A stretch of 64,000 nt of DNA. Origin: Smallanthus sonchifolius. Taxonomy: Eukaryota > Streptophyta > Magnoliopsida > Asterales > Asteraceae. The stretch is taken from NCBI GenBank assembly GCA_023525975.1, contig CM042019.1:79110344-79174343 (forward strand). The letters are read 5' to 3'. The position numbers were made by a program, and so were the translations under genes. The notes beneath the pieces are model-generated. The model did not search any database. It was not told the origin of the DNA and worked only from the letters and a program-made list of their open reading frames with translations. Positions 1-11,956 of the stretch are shown one piece after another (position 1 is the first letter of the stretch; the number at the start of each line of letters is the position of its first letter).

Positions 1-15
1 TGCCCAGTTTGTGGC

Positions 16-25
16 CTATAAATAG
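16..25 (+). promoter_or_regulatory. TATA box (CTATAAATAG), first copy
   Basis: Sequence CTATAAATAG lies in the first copy of the duplicated promoter. Upstream context is cut by the window edge. Confidence 0.6.
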
Positions 26-353
26 ATGGCTTGGGTTCTTCACACCACACACCACATATCAAAGAAGATACACTCTCCTAGAGTTCGTAGGTGTAGTTTA
101 GAGTAGAGAATAGAGAGGCTCTTACGCTTTGTTCATAAAAGGGGAGCCTACGAAACTCACATTATGCTAGTTTGTATGGCCATTCGTGAATAAACTCTTT
201 GTATTTCTAGGGTGAAGATGAATTTTGGTATATGTTATTGTTTAACTTATTAGTCTAATGGAAGAAGCACACTCGAGCTTTGAACCCCCAAGAAGTCAAC
301 AATCAGCAAAAAACAAAAAATAGGAGCAGGTAAGGGATGCTGAGCCGTGCATT

Positions 354-472
354 GCATTGCACGGTCGTGCAATGCCATTGCTTGCTCCCTAAGATCTCTC
401 GTACCCTGCCATGTATACCTTTTGATTCCCGAGGTGTTTGCACGCCCGTGCAAACCAATACACGGCCGTGCA
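354..472. promoter_or_regulatory. Palindrome cluster upstream of the second TATA box
   Basis: Two perfect palindromes are visible: 354-375 (arms GCATTGCACG and CGTGCAATGC around GT) and 437-454 (arms TTTGCACG and CGTGCAAA around CC). A third, CACGGCCGTG, is at 461-470. All share the core GCACG/CGTGC. The last one ends about 20 bp before the TATA box at 489. Confidence 0.8.
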
Positions 473-488
473 TTGCCCATTTTGGAGA

Positions 489-498
489 CTATAAATAG
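489..498 (+). promoter_or_regulatory. TATA box (CTATAAATAG), second copy
   Basis: Same sequence as at 16-25. It sits about 20 bp downstream of the palindrome cluster, the same spacing seen in the copia-3 and copia-4 LTRs of this window. Confidence 0.65.
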
Positions 499-2282
499 AT
501 AGCTTGGGTTCTTCAAACCACACACCACATATCAGAGAAGATACACTCTCCTAGAGTTCATAGGTGTAGTTCACTTTAGGGAAGCCTACGAAACTGAGCA
601 TTACGCTAGTTTGTATGGCCATTTGTGGCTAAACTCTTTGTATTGCTAGGGTAAAGATGAAGTTTGGTACATGTTAATGTTTAACTTATTAGTCTAATGG
701 TATGTTTATGTTCTTTAATTATATGCTCTTAAAACCATCTTCATGATGGACTTTTTATTATTAATATTATCTAAATTAGTCTTTACACTTGTGAGTGTTG
801 TTGCTTTTAAAGTATAAGACCGTAAAACTTTTTTAATCAAACTTCTCTTAAAACTTGTACGTCTTTATACAAGCGGATTTTTATAAGCCAAAGCTTGGTT
901 AATATTGATAAGATCGTACGTCTTTATACGAGCTTGTTATGAAACCATGAGTTGGTCACGTTGGGAACAATACGTCTTTATAGATGGTCTCATTGTTGCA
1001 TCGCATCCCGGTGAACAAAGTCTAATCACTCATTTAATAAAAATAAAGGTGTTTAAGTTTGATGTCTTAAACCAACTCGGAGATAGATCTTAAGCAAACG
1101 AATGTACGGATCTATTAACAAGTTGAGGGTAATGGTGTCCCTGACTGGGAGTCTTACTATTTTATTATTAAGGAACATAATTCGTGAACTAAATGTTGTG
1201 AGAATGAGACTCTAGCGGTGTACCGTTCACACGTTTGTATTAATCATACCATCGGATTAGTTAACATAACATTATCATATACCAAGCGGATTCGAAGTCC
1301 AAAGCAATACTCATTGTGATATGATTATTCTCGAGCTATTTACTTTCCTATTATTTGCTATTCTGTTATTTATATTTATGTTACACACTTCACACACACT
1401 TTACATTTTATGTTATTTACTTTACCGTCATTTACTTTTCTGTCGTTTACTTTTCTGCTTCACAAGCACACAAATCCCACTCACTAATTAAACCGGCTAA
1501 ACGATAACAAACGTTGAGTATTGGAACTCGACTGTGTACATTGGTTCGATACTTGGTTCTTACCTAAACTATATTACGCTGCGATATGTGCACTTGCCTA
1601 TTGTGTGTGTTTTAAGTTTGAGTATTTATCATTATATAAATTTAAAACTTGATCTCATGAAAACATCTCTAAATATTATTATATATTTATATATACTAAA
1701 CACACGCTGTCAGTTTCCATCATCAAAACCATTTTAGAGCTTAAAACCCGGTTTTTGACTCAACAAAGTTTTCTTATTTAACAAGTTGCTCTAGTGACTT
1801 GCATGTAGCAAAAATAATCATCCAACATAAAATCATACACATAACTTATGTAAAAAGACTCTTGTGAACTCAAATGATAATAAATATATGTTTAACTCAA
1901 AACCTAGTTTTGAAACCAACAAAGTTACTATAATAAGAAATACAATCCATCAACATGCATGCAACCAAAATGATGATCTATCATCATGCATTTATCATCC
2001 AAACCATAAAAACAAAATAAATCACAAATATAAAGCATCTAACACCAAACTTGACAAAAGAAATAAAAGTTACATATTTTAGTCTTTCAAGGACGAGCTT
2101 TTGTTGGGTGTTGTTGATATTTAAGCAACTAGAGAGGATTTATTAAAATAAAAGTGTGTAGACTGAGTGAGAATGGAAGTCTTGATCCTAGAACTTGAGA
2201 AAACATCAAATGAGACTTGAAAGGCTTGAAGTTTAACAAAAGAAAATGGTGAGGGTGCGTGGTGGGGATGGCGATGGCACAA

Positions 2283-2294
2283 GGGGGGGGGGGG
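2283..2294. repeat. Homopolymer G12
   Basis: Twelve consecutive G on the plus strand, C on the sense strand of the LTR, about 70 bp after the TATA box. Confidence 0.9.
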
Positions 2295-2361
2295 AGTGGG
2301 GTTGGGTTTTGCTTGATTTTGCTAAGAGTGGTAAAGGGAGAATGAGAGAATGGGGGGAGGA

Positions 2362-2370
2362 TATTTATAG
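2362..2370 (-). promoter_or_regulatory. TATA box of the gypsy-1 LTR
   Basis: The minus strand reads CTATAAATATCC in a C-rich context, a usual plant LTR promoter. It would drive minus-strand transcription, matching the gypsy-1 orientation. Confidence 0.6.
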
Positions 2371-2973
2371 GTGAGGGGAATGAGTTTTTATAAAATTTAA
2401 ATTGGAAAAGAGAGAGACAGGGGGTGGTGATGGCCGAAATCGATTGGGGGGGGTGGATGGTGTGGGTTAGGTGATAGGTAGTAATGATGGTGGATGTTGA
2501 GTGTGGTAAAGGTCTGTGAAATTTTCAGGAAGATGCTCATCATTGGATTTGTAAAAGATTTTATTGGGTTATTAAATAAATTAAAAACACTTTTATAAAT
2601 AATAAAATTTGTAACTAAATTAATTAAATAAAACTTGTAAGATATGTTATCCGTTGGTGCATATCGCGGTATATAATTGCACTGTGTTTTAACCGAAACG
2701 TGCTTTAAAAATTCCAGATAATTTAATTTAGGCATGAAATAATTAATAGTAGTCTTAAATATAATTTTTATAATTTAAATCATACTTTGAATTATTCGAC
2801 TTGAACGTCACCAACATTCGTGTGTAACTACCGATACGTGATATTTAATGATCGGACTTTGCTATGTATGAAATGAACTTAATTATTCTAAATTGAGTAT
2901 GATATGCACTTAATTGTATGTAACTATGGAAATGATGGAAACGGTTAATGACCTGAAATTGTCGGTTGTCACA

Positions 2974-2990
2974 TACTCACCATGTTAAAA
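2974..2990 (-). other. Polypurine tract region of gypsy-1
   Basis: The minus strand reads AACATGGTGAGTA immediately before the LTR start TGTGACA. This is a weak, mutated version of the purine tract that primes plus-strand DNA synthesis in LTR elements. Confidence 0.5.
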
Positions 2991-3019
2991 GAAATTTTGT
3001 CTCAAAATTCAGCTTGTGT

Positions 3020-4330
3020 CTTCCGTAACTGGTGCTGTTTTGAACAGTTGAGGGTATTTGCACTTCATTTGATGCTCTCGTTCCCAAGTAAACTCTGGTC
3101 CTCGTGTAGAGATCCATCGTACTTTCACTATAGGGATGCGGCTCTGCTTTAGCCTCTTGACCTCTCGGTCCATAATTTCAACTGGTTCTTCGACAAAGTG
3201 AAGTTGATCATCAATCTATATCTCTTCGAGTGGTATAACTAACGTCTCGTCAGCTAAACACTTCTTCAAGTTTGACACGTGGAATGTGTCATGTACTCCG
3301 CTGAGTTCTTGTGGCAGTTTGAGTTTATAAGCTACGGGACCAATCCTTGCCAGGATGTCAAACAGTCTAATGTATCGAAGGTTTAGCTTGCCTAGTTTGC
3401 CAAATCTAATGACTCCTTTCCAAGGCGAGACCTTCAACATGACCTTGTCTCAAACCTGGAATTCTAAAGGCTTGCGTCTCATGTCAGCGTAACTTTTCTG
3501 ACGATCGCGTGCGGCCTTCAATCAATATTGAATCTGTACAATCTTCTCGGTTGTTTCATGGACGATCTCTCGACCAGTGAGTTGGCTATCAACAACTTCG
3601 ATCCAACATAGTGGTGATCGACACTTTCGACCATAAAGTGCCTCGAACGGTGCCACTTTGATGCTAGTGTGGTAGCTAGTTTTGTTTGAAAACTCAGCTA
3701 GTGGTAGATGTGTGTCCCATTTGTTCCCGAAGTCTATCACACAAGCTCTAAGCAAGTCTTCTAATATCTGGATAGTCCTTTCACTCTGACCATCCGTTTG
3801 CGGGTGATACGCGGTACTCATATCCAACCGAGTACCCAAAGCCTTTTGCAATGATTGCCAAAATCTACAAGTGAAACGACTATCTCGATCCGAGATGATC
3901 GAGATTGGCACTCCATGCCTCGAGACAACTTCCTTTAAATAGATCCTAGTCAACCTTTCCATCTTGTCTATCTCTTTGATCGACAAGAAGTGTGCAGACT
4001 TCATCAAGCGATCGACAATTACCCATATTGTGTCACATCCACCAGAAGTCTTGGGTAATTTTGTGATGAAGTCCATACAGATCTGCTCCCATTTCCACTG
4101 TGGGATTTCTGGTTGTTGCAACATTCCTGATGGCTTTTGATATTCTGGCTTGACCTTTGAACATGTCAGGCACTTGCTGACGTAGGTGGTGATGTCGGTT
4201 TTCATGTTGGGCCACCAATACAACTCTTTGAGGTCATGGTACATCTTATCGGATCCTGGATTTATTGATTATCTGGACTTATGTGCTTCGTCCATCACTA
4301 GATCTCTCAAATTTCCAAAACTTGGTACCC
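3020..4330 (-). pseudogene. pol: gypsy-1 integrase with chromodomain-like tail
   Basis: Frames at 4244-3522 and 3440-3216 translate to a Ty3/gypsy integrase: the zinc-binding end with CLTCSKVK, the catalytic core with DRDSRFTCRFWQ and HPQTDGQSERT, and the GRKCRSPLCW segment. It is followed by the conserved SGVHDTFHVSNLKKC stretch and a chromodomain-like C-terminus (VEIMDREVKRL, then FTWERERQMKCKYP) ending near 3020. The family inserts cDNA; the chromodomain class is thought to bind histone marks. The frame is broken at several points (about 3440-3522 and 4244-4330). It lies 3' of the RNase H segment in the normal gypsy order. Clearly a dead copy. Confidence 0.9.
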
Positions 4331-4934
4331 AAATCCTATTCATGAAATAACGGGTTTGACATGACCTCAAATTGTTTATCCATACCTCCTAAGGATTCTT
4401 GTTTCAGATTCTCCTCCTTAAGTGCTTCTTGTTGAGCATCACGGATTCGAGTCGTGAGACTCGTGTGAATTATTAGTCGCAATGCTCGCTCTCTCAAAGT
4501 TTTGACTCCCTCCTTTCTACTCAAGTCATCCGCTACGACGTTTGCCTTACCAGGATGATACCGAATCTCACAGTCATAGTCATTAAGTAACTCGACCCAT
4601 CTGCGCTGCCTCATATTTAACTCCTTCTGATCAAGATGTGCTGGAGAATCTTGTGATCAGTGAAGATAGTGCATTTCGTGCCATAGAGATAATGTCTCCA
4701 AATTTTGAGCGCGAAAACCATACCTCCCAACTCTAGAATGTGGGTGGTGTAGTTTTTCTCATGTACCTTTAGTTGTCGAGATGCGTACGCAATCACTTTG
4801 TCTCACTGCATCAGCACACAATCGAGACCTTGCCCTGATGCGTCACAATACACTACAAAGTCATATGTCCCTTCTGGTAGGGACAATATTGGTGTACAAC
4901 ACAACTTCCGCTTTAGTAATTGAAATGCTGATTC
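4331..4934 (-). pseudogene. pol: gypsy-1 RNase H domain
   Basis: Reading leftwards from 4934 the translation contains FVVYCDASGQGLDCVLMQ, then ASRQLKVHEKNYTTH, and ends with DCEIRYHPGKANVVADDLS at about 4500. This is the Ty3/gypsy RNase H plus the linker to integrase. Stops and shifts occur between 4614 and 4934, so no single frame spans it. It continues directly from the reverse transcriptase. Confidence 0.85.
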
Positions 4935-5640
4935 TTACTTGACGCTCCAATCAAATTTCTTGTCTTTCTGCATCAATGCGGTCAATGGTTGGGCTATCTT
5001 GGAAAAGTTCTCGATGAATCGTCTGTAATAACCTGCTAAACCCAAGAATTGTCGCACCTCTGTCGGAGTCTTCAGTGCTTCCCAATTCTTAATCGCCTCG
5101 ATTTTGGAGGGATCCACATGAATACCTTTGTCTTTAACCACATGACCAAGAAAATGCACTTCTCGGATCCAGAATTCGCACTTTGAAAGCTTGGCATACA
5201 GCTTCTCGTTTTTTAGCAGTTCCAGAATCAACTTCAAATGATGTTCACGTTCCTCTTTGGTTCGTGAATATATCAGAATATCGTCGATGAACACAATCAT
5301 GAACTTATCTGATAAGGCTTGTACACTCTATTCATAAGATCCATGAAAACTTTCGGAGCGTTGGTCAAACCGAAAGGCATGACTAGGAATTCGTAATGTC
5401 CATAACGAGTCCTAAACGCCGTCTTCGTGATGTCTTCCTCTTGTATTCTTAACTGATGATATCTCGAATGCAGGTCCATATTTGAGTAAAAGCTAGAACC
5501 CTGGAGTTGATCGAACAAATCGTCTATTTTGCGAAGTGGATATCGATTCTTAACTGTCAGCTTGTTAAGTTCTCGGTAATCGATACACATTCTGAACGTC
5601 TCGATGAATCCCTTATCCAACAAATCTTACAATTGATTGG
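4935..5640 (-). pseudogene. pol: gypsy-1 reverse transcriptase
   Basis: Two frames (5623-5297 and 5300-4935) overlap at a frameshift just before the catalytic FIDD motif (about 5281-5290), which is intact as VFIDDILIYS. Upstream are MCIDYRELNKLTVKNRYP, a mutated first-Asp segment (NMDLHSRYHQLRI), and FRTRYGHYEFLVMPFGLTNAP. Immediately before MCIDYREL the translation reads LDKGFIETFR. Compared with gypsy-2 here, roughly 20 codons of the early fingers region are missing in frame. This is the polymerase of the element, inactive in this copy. Confidence 0.9.
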
Positions 5641-6478
5641 GTAGTTCTTGCATTTCTGATGGTGCCAAGCGGTACGGTGAGCGTGCGATCGGTGCAACAC
5701 CTGGTAACAAATCAAATCGGAATTCGACTTGTCTCGGTGGCGAAAGTCCGGGCAAATCTTCGGGAAAGACCTGTGGGTAATCTCGAAAGATCGGTATATC
5801 CTCAAGTCGTTTTTATTCCGCATCCTTTACTGTTACGTGTGCCAAGATTGTTGGATATCCCTTTCGCAGATACTCTCGAGCCTTCATGCAGGTGACTATT
5901 CTCAGGGTAGCTCCACTATTTTCTCCTTGAATTACAAGGGTTTCACCATCGGGAAGGGGAATGCGAACCACCTTCTTGAAATATACAATCTCCGCATGGT
6001 TCTTCGACAACCAATCCATAGCAATAACGATGTCAAAGCTTCCAAGTTTCACGGGTAATAAATCTATCTCGAAGGAATTTTCATTTAGAGTTAAGGTGCA
6101 CCCCTTAATGATATTACAAGTTTTGATAAGTTTGCCATCGACCAGTTCTATCGTGTACTTACAGTCTAATGCAGTGAGTTCAATGTCAATTAATGAGCTA
6201 AAATTGGTCGACACAAAACTCCTATCAGCACCAGTATCGAAAATTATAGAAGCATAGTGGTTGTTAACAAGGAACGCACCCGTTACAATGTTTGGATCTT
6301 GTCGAGCATCACCAGCTCCTATCACAAATGCCCTGCCACCATCACTGTTGTTACCTTGATTCCTCAGTTTCGGAAAATCTTTCTTAAAATGTCCGATAAT
6401 GCCACATTCGAAACAGCCTCTATTGCCTCCTGGGTTTGGTGCTGGAGTGGGAGTCTTGCAGTTTTGGGCCAGGTGTTC
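5641..6478 (-). pseudogene. pol: gypsy-1 protease and last gag zinc knuckle
   Basis: The frame 6325-5813 encodes a retropepsin with an intact active site IIFDTGADRSF, then MDWLSKNHAEI and PLPDGETLVIQG, followed by a linker (IPIFRDYPQVFPEDLPGL) towards the RT. Upstream, 6440-6380 encodes the zinc knuckle CFECGIIGHFKKDF, in which the last Cys of CX2CX4HX4C is Phe. The gag reading is cut at 6478 by element A and resumes at 15444. Confidence 0.88.
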
Positions 6479-6616
6479 TGTAATCCCCAGGAAATTCTGA
6501 CCTTATTTTTACGAAAAATTGTAATTTCAATATTTTATGATTCGCATTTATGAAAGTATCCTATTTATTCATTATAATTCATTTGTGTGCATACATATTT
6601 ATATGATTGTTATGAA

Positions 6617-6619
<3 letters not shown>

Positions 6620-6664
<45 letters not shown>
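6620..6664. repeat. TA dinucleotide microsatellite
   Basis: An uninterrupted AT/TA tract of about 45 bp. The matching place in the 3' LTR (13014-13025) has only about 12 bp, so the tract changed length after insertion. Confidence 0.9.
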
Positions 6665-6666
<2 letters not shown>

Positions 6667-7048
6667 TGTTATAATAACCAAATCTAAACTTACAAGCCTT
6701 GATTATGAATTGATATCCTTTATATGTTTACTTCTAAATATATATGTAACTATATATATACACACACGATAAATAAACCACTTAAACAATTTATTATGAA
6801 AATATAACATTGTTAATTAACATTGCAAGTGTTTTAAATTACTAAAGGTAAATAAAACAAATAAGTATATAATTACATTTATCAAACATTTTAAATATGA
6901 ATTATGTTGATGAAATGGAGTCATAAACATAAAATTAATGAGCACTTAAGTTAGAATATGTTATGAAATTAAAAACTATTCTTCATTTTTTTTGCATCCT
7001 AGTCCTTATAACAAATTAAATTTCGTAAATAAGCCCATGATCCTACCC

Positions 7049-7058
7049 TATAAGTAGA
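7049..7058 (+). promoter_or_regulatory. TATA-like box of the element A 5' LTR
   Basis: Context CCCTATAAGTAGAGCC, repeated in the 3' LTR at 13406. It is placed about 570 bp into the LTR, a normal U3 length for these families. Confidence 0.5.
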
Positions 7059-8993
7059 GCCCTTATTCTCATGTATTATTCGCACCTCAAAGATCCTCTA
7101 GGGTTCTCTAGCTACTAAAGGTCGTTCTTCTCATCTTTTGAAAGATTCTAGCTTAAATCCTTCCATCTTAAGTAAGTTCTTCTTGTGTTCTTGCTTGTTC
7201 ATACTTTTCCTTTCAAAAAAATCCCTCATAACTAGCTAGATCTATGATCCCTAACATGTTTATGTTATAATTATAGACCTATCCAAGATCAAAAGCCCTA
7301 TTTTAATTAAACTTGTTCAAAGCTTTTATTTAAAATCTTGGTTTGATCTTTCTTGTTCTTTCAATTTCAAAAATCATGTTCTTACTAAAATTTTCAAATT
7401 AAATTATTTAATATTCAATTTCTATCTTTACTAAACTCATATTTCCACTTTAGCGCATATACTTTCCTAATACACCCTAAACTTGGTTAAGTATGCAAGC
7501 AGAGTAAATTTCAAACCAGTATATAGTTATCTGGAAAACACTAAAGTTCTGGCTAGGAAAAGACGGGGTTCTGATCCGACCAACTCTTTCCTGGGAACTT
7601 TTATGTTGGAGGTACTACGCTGGAATGATAACCATTCTAGTGTACAACAAACACTTTTAACTAATTATGATTATGATTATAAACCCATTTCCTTGCAAAT
7701 ATTTATACAAACTTTTATATATAATTTATTTTTATTATATGAGAACATTTAAAACACAATTCTATACTTTTAATTAATAATTAATTATGGTTTAATTATT
7801 AATTAATTAGAATATTATTAAATTTTGGTTTAATTACCAATTAATTAAATCATTATTTTTTTTAATATTTATTTTTCATAAATTAAATGAAAGATTTTAT
7901 TCATTTATTTATGTAATAAATTGTTTATTTACTCAACTAATTATTACTCATTTATTTATTTATCCATTTATTATTTTTTGTGTTTGCAAATAAAAGAAAA
8001 CTACTCATTTATTTATTTGTATATTTATTTACAAACAAAAGAAACCTAATTATTTATTCATACAATTATATAATTATTACAAACAAACAAAATCCTTATT
8101 CATTCTTTCACTTATTACAATACAATTATTTCTAAGAGATTTACATAAAATATTATTTGCAACTCAAATAATTATTTTATTACTAAAATGAGAACACCCA
8201 CATCAATCTTCCCACACATTAGGATTCCCTATTTCATTTGTACAAATCATTGATACATATATTCCATCAAACAGAGGTTAACTTTGTGGTTAGCTAGAAC
8301 ATTTGTGCAACAAATAACATACTTGTGTGACATTCAAGCTACTCATTGCAAGGTGAGTTTACATTGCCCCTTTTTACTATTTTTACTTTTGGAGTGAAAC
8401 ATGTTTACAAACGCTTTACTTACACAATTCAATACCTATGTTCTTATGCTTTGATCTTTATGCTTTATGTATTGAACTACTTGTTGACTATTACATGTGT
8501 TCATGTCAGTACATTCATTAACTTGTAGCCCAAGCCTATGGTAGTACCTAACATGATCATTTATACGGGAATCCGAAACTATAACTTACCACAAAACCTT
8601 GGCGGGTTTTGTTGGGTATCAACTTACAACTTGGGTATCATCTTACCCTTTTTTCTTAAAATGGCAATCAGTGGGATTGCGTATCTAGTTTTCTATTACA
8701 TGATTGAATTATACGCTTGGTACCTTGTGTGTTTTCACATATATGCTTTAGACATGCTTTAAACATATTGAATTATAAAAACAATACTTAACTTTGTTGG
8801 TGTCAAAACCTATGTTTCTCACCAACTACTTGTACTTGGCTTTTACTCGAATGTTTCAGGTGCACCTGTTTGAGGATACTATTTGCTCACTTAGGATATG
8901 GACCTAGTTTGAATTTAACCTATGTTATGTTTTGAACGTTTCTTTTTCCATTTTCCTCTTGTAACGAATGCTTTAAATTTGATGAATGCAGAT

Positions 8994-9010
8994 TGGTGTC
9001 AGAGCCATGG
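8994..9010 (+). other. Primer binding site of element A
   Basis: TGGTGTCAGAGCCATGG matches the plant gypsy/copia PBS type complementary to initiator tRNA-Met. It follows the shortened 5' LTR by three bases. Confidence 0.8.
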
Positions 9011-10345
9011 TTATAGGGAATTAGATAATTAGACACACATGACCTAGACTATAACCTAGGAGTACCAAACATGAGTTTAACTCGTGTCTTTTAGTAGGAA
9101 CTCCACTCTATACTCATTATACATACATCCACTTACTTATCTACATCTGCCTATTTCTATCTACCTAGTGCAAATACATGAACTACAACATTCAGGAGAC
9201 TACATGAAACTATTTGAAACTACATGGACTACTTGAAACATATTTTTAGTCTATAATCTATAACCTTAGGATACCCTTGTGTAATTATGCTACATATTAT
9301 CTAGTGTATTACATTGCATGATACAACACAAATTCTCTTATGTGCTATGTTACTTGATAACCTACATGTTTACAAAAACTACTACTCCTGTGATACCTTA
9401 TTAGCTACACTATTTGAATTGTTTGCATAATACCTATTTGATATCACTAGATGCTATCCTAAGTTTTGCCATACACACCTTCATCTTTACACATCATCAC
9501 AAGTCACTTATGGAAAGATTCAAACTCCTAGACCCAATGCCAATTAAAATTTTAAAATCTCGTCAAAGTTTTGGGTTCTGAAAATTAGTAGAGAACATAT
9601 GCAATCCGGAAGGGTGGATGCCTGTACCTTGGGTCTTCTGTCTAGGAAGGCATTTCATATAAATCCAAATCAACCAAAGGATCCGTATGCTTCCCTGGGA
9701 ATTCCCGAAGTGAGTGTCCACCTATAGGCTAAAGCATGTCTTCTTGAAAGTACATGAACTCAAATCACTTTGATTTGTCGCAGTATCCATTGGGTTATGC
9801 CCCAAATGAATACAACCTAAACATCATTCGCTTAACTATTATAATTTGGTACGCAAGTCTAAACCTCCTATTTGACTCTTACACTTAATCATATTTAAGT
9901 CAACTACACCCCTTCATCCTAATGCCTTGAAAATTTTATCACCCTTACTATCATTTGCAAAGGATTTAAACCCTTAGACCTTACCATCCGAGGAAATGAA
10001 GCCGCTTGAATAGGTGAAACACACCTTTGAGCCACAAGACACAATCCTTAATGATTCTCATCATAACCATGAGTTCAAATAATAATGTTAATAGTACATG
10101 ATAGCTGGAAGAGTTGGTGTAAGTCCATGAAAGGTTCCGACTAAGGAAAGACTGAGTACTTTAGTGCGTGTCCCTTGTGACCCACCTCTCTTTCCTAGGA
10201 ATCCTTTTCGTGGGTACACTATTTACAGGTCAAGTGTTACCCCCGATATATTATTATAAGAACTCGGTGTTATGATTAGTCAAATTCTAAACTCATAAAC
10301 ACCTTTAACACTTATCATTACACTTACGACCTTTTCATGCTAGAC
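9011..10345 (+). other. Leader of element A, no gene seen
   Basis: About 1.3 kb between the PBS and the gag scrap. No frame of credible length or motif is present on either strand. Long untranslated leaders are common in this gypsy group. Confidence 0.6.
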
Positions 10346-10522
10346 ATGGCCTCTTACCCTCCTCACTCCCCTGAGAATCACCCCGAAGCAGAGTCAACAC
10401 AAGAGGAAGACTTTGTGTCCCCATCACCAGACAACCAGTCACCGGCACAACTAGCTGCCAGATCCATGTTTGACCGCATAGCATATTGGCTTAGGAGCAT
10501 GCTTGAGACTCCGAGCAGCTGA
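10346..10522 (+). pseudogene. gag: Gag N-terminal remnant of element A
   Basis: A 58-codon frame starts MASYPPHSPENHPEAEST and is Pro/Ser/Glu-rich, as gypsy gag N-termini often are. It ends at a stop before any capsid core or zinc knuckle. There is an upstream in-frame ATG at 10337, but the second ATG starts the recognisable part. The assignment is by position after the PBS and by style, so it is tentative. Confidence 0.4.
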
Positions 10523-11529
10523 ATCATATCCTCCGAGAGACCCTTATCCAGCACCTAACCCCTCCAGAACCAAGAGCAAGACAAGTCACGGGACTTACCA
10601 GTGCAATAGGAGTTCCAGCTGATACTACTCTCCTATATGTAAGGACCGTAGAGTTTTGAAGCAAGGAATGGAGATCAGAGAATACTTGATACACATACGG
10701 ACATAACTAGGGCCAAATACCGGTTTGCAATACAAATAACCACATCGATGCTCGTCTTGGTGCCCATCTGCTTCCTCGTGAAAAACCATCTGAGATGTTA
10801 GCCGGATACTCTATTTCTCGTTTTCTAAAAAAATTTAATTCGAAATCCATATCCTGCACCCAAATATAAATATTATTATTGGCTAGCCTTAGTGGTTGAC
10901 ATCTAAACATTCCTTGTAAACTAATTATTTTGTTATTTCTTGATTTAACTAATATAGTTATTTTGTTCAAACAAAATCTTTACCAAACCCTTGGTTTATA
11001 GATTTTATCTAGAGTATAAACTATTTATAAACCCCTTTACCTTGTAAGGAAACTTAATACCCGTCTTGTACAAATTATTTTATAAAAATATTAACAAATA
11101 ATTCATCCTTTTAATAATAACTTGATTAATTATTTTATATTGATTATTTATTCCGTTAAACTAATTATTATTCATATCTTGGCTTAATTATTAAATAATA
11201 AGGCCACTATTATCTTCTGAAACATTTTCTTTATGGTAATTGAATTAAAAGGTTTTTATTTATCCAATTATCCATCCGCTCAAATTATTATTTCCACTTA
11301 TTTATTAATTTACAAACAAGAGTAAAATTTCAATTATTTTTTATTTACAAACAAAAAACACAAATTAGATATTCATGTACACATTATTCTGATTACCTGC
11401 AAAACTTTTCCATCACCTTACACCTTCGGGAATGAGCGTACTAGTCACTTTAAGGAGATGAATCATTTCGCGTAGGTGCTAACCACCCATATAAACCTCA
11501 ACAAAAAATTAAAACTTAAAATCCAACTA
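10523..11529 (+). other. Element A interior, no gene seen
   Basis: AT-rich DNA without pol motifs on either strand. The protease, RT and integrase expected here in an autonomous gypsy are absent. Confidence 0.6.
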
Positions 11530-11900
11530 CTTACATGATACATGGATGTCAAGCAACACGCTTGTCTGCAAAACTCGATCACCTACGAAATTTGATAGCT
11601 TACGTATTATTTATATATGTATGTTCACATTGTATGTGAAAACTAATTTATTTTCATTATACACGAAACTTAATTGGTCACATTATACACGAAACTTGGT
11701 TGTTTGCAATATGCATGATACTAGATTGTTCACATTATACTTGAAACTTACCCGTTTGCAATATACATGATACTCGCTTGTTCACATGATACATGATACT
11801 TGGTTGTTTGCAATATGCGTGATACTAGATCATTTAAGTTATACATGAAACTTGAGTGTTTACATTACACATGAAACTGGACTGTTTACATTGTTTGCAA
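11530..11900. repeat. Degenerate minisatellite
   Basis: About 14 imperfect units of roughly 25 bp alternate between versions of TTCACATTATACACGAAACT and TTTGCAATATGCATGATACT. The array lies in the non-coding interior of element A. Confidence 0.7.
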
Positions 11901-11956
11901 TTAATTGCCCACTATATACATGAGGCATGATCGTTCATCTATCCATGAAAGTTGAT

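Larger units (their letters stand above)
12..700 (+). repeat. Tandem duplication of the LTR promoter/R segment
   Basis: The segment 12-261 and the segment 485-700 are near-identical copies about 475 bp apart, each starting at a TATA box and ending GTCTAATGG. The first copy carries about 40 bp after GTAGTT that the second lacks. The spacer 262-484 holds a palindrome cluster, so only the second TATA box visible here is seen with its upstream palindromes. Confidence 0.85.
1..1605 (+). mobile_element. Partial LTR of a Tat/Athila-type Ty3/gypsy element
   Basis: No coding frame is credible here. The stretch reads as promoter, R and U5 of a plus-strand LTR: two TATA boxes (16-25, 489-498), then about 1 kb of AT-rich sequence ending near 1600 in a motif typical of Tat/Athila U5 ends (a tract ending GTGCACTTGCCTATTG). 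The left end lies outside the window. The right end is inferred from the change to minus-strand LTR sequence and may be off by 100 bp or more. No second LTR copy is present to fix the borders, so the family assignment rests on style rather than alignment. Confidence 0.5.
1606..2973 (-). mobile_element. 3' LTR of gypsy-1 (left border uncertain)
   Basis: On the minus strand the LTR begins TGTGACAACCG at 2973, next to a polypurine tract and the end of the gypsy-1 pol gene. A TATA box lies at 2362-2370, giving a U3 of about 600 bp. R and U5 run leftwards as AT-rich DNA without genes. The left border cannot be placed because the 5' LTR of this element is not in the window; 1606 is a guess at where the neighbouring LTR ends. 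A G12 run (2283-2294) lies just inside R. Confidence 0.55.
6479..8990 (+). mobile_element. 5' LTR of element A
   Basis: It aligns along its length with 12872-15345 of the 3' LTR. It carries a TATA-like box at 7049 and a long TA microsatellite that the other LTR lacks. It stops about 85 bp short of the 3' LTR: the U5 end with the terminal hairpin and TGTGACA is missing next to the PBS. The two small frames at 8346-8762 lie wholly in the LTR and are not called as genes. Confidence 0.85.

Noticed and set aside
2397..2735. 112-codon minus-strand frame in the gypsy-1 LTR
   Set aside because: It spans U3 and the TATA region of an LTR, is low complexity and has no family resemblance.
5659..6553. 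Plus-strand frames of 78-109 codons across gypsy-1 protease
   Set aside because: They are antisense shadows of the minus-strand protease and carry no motif.
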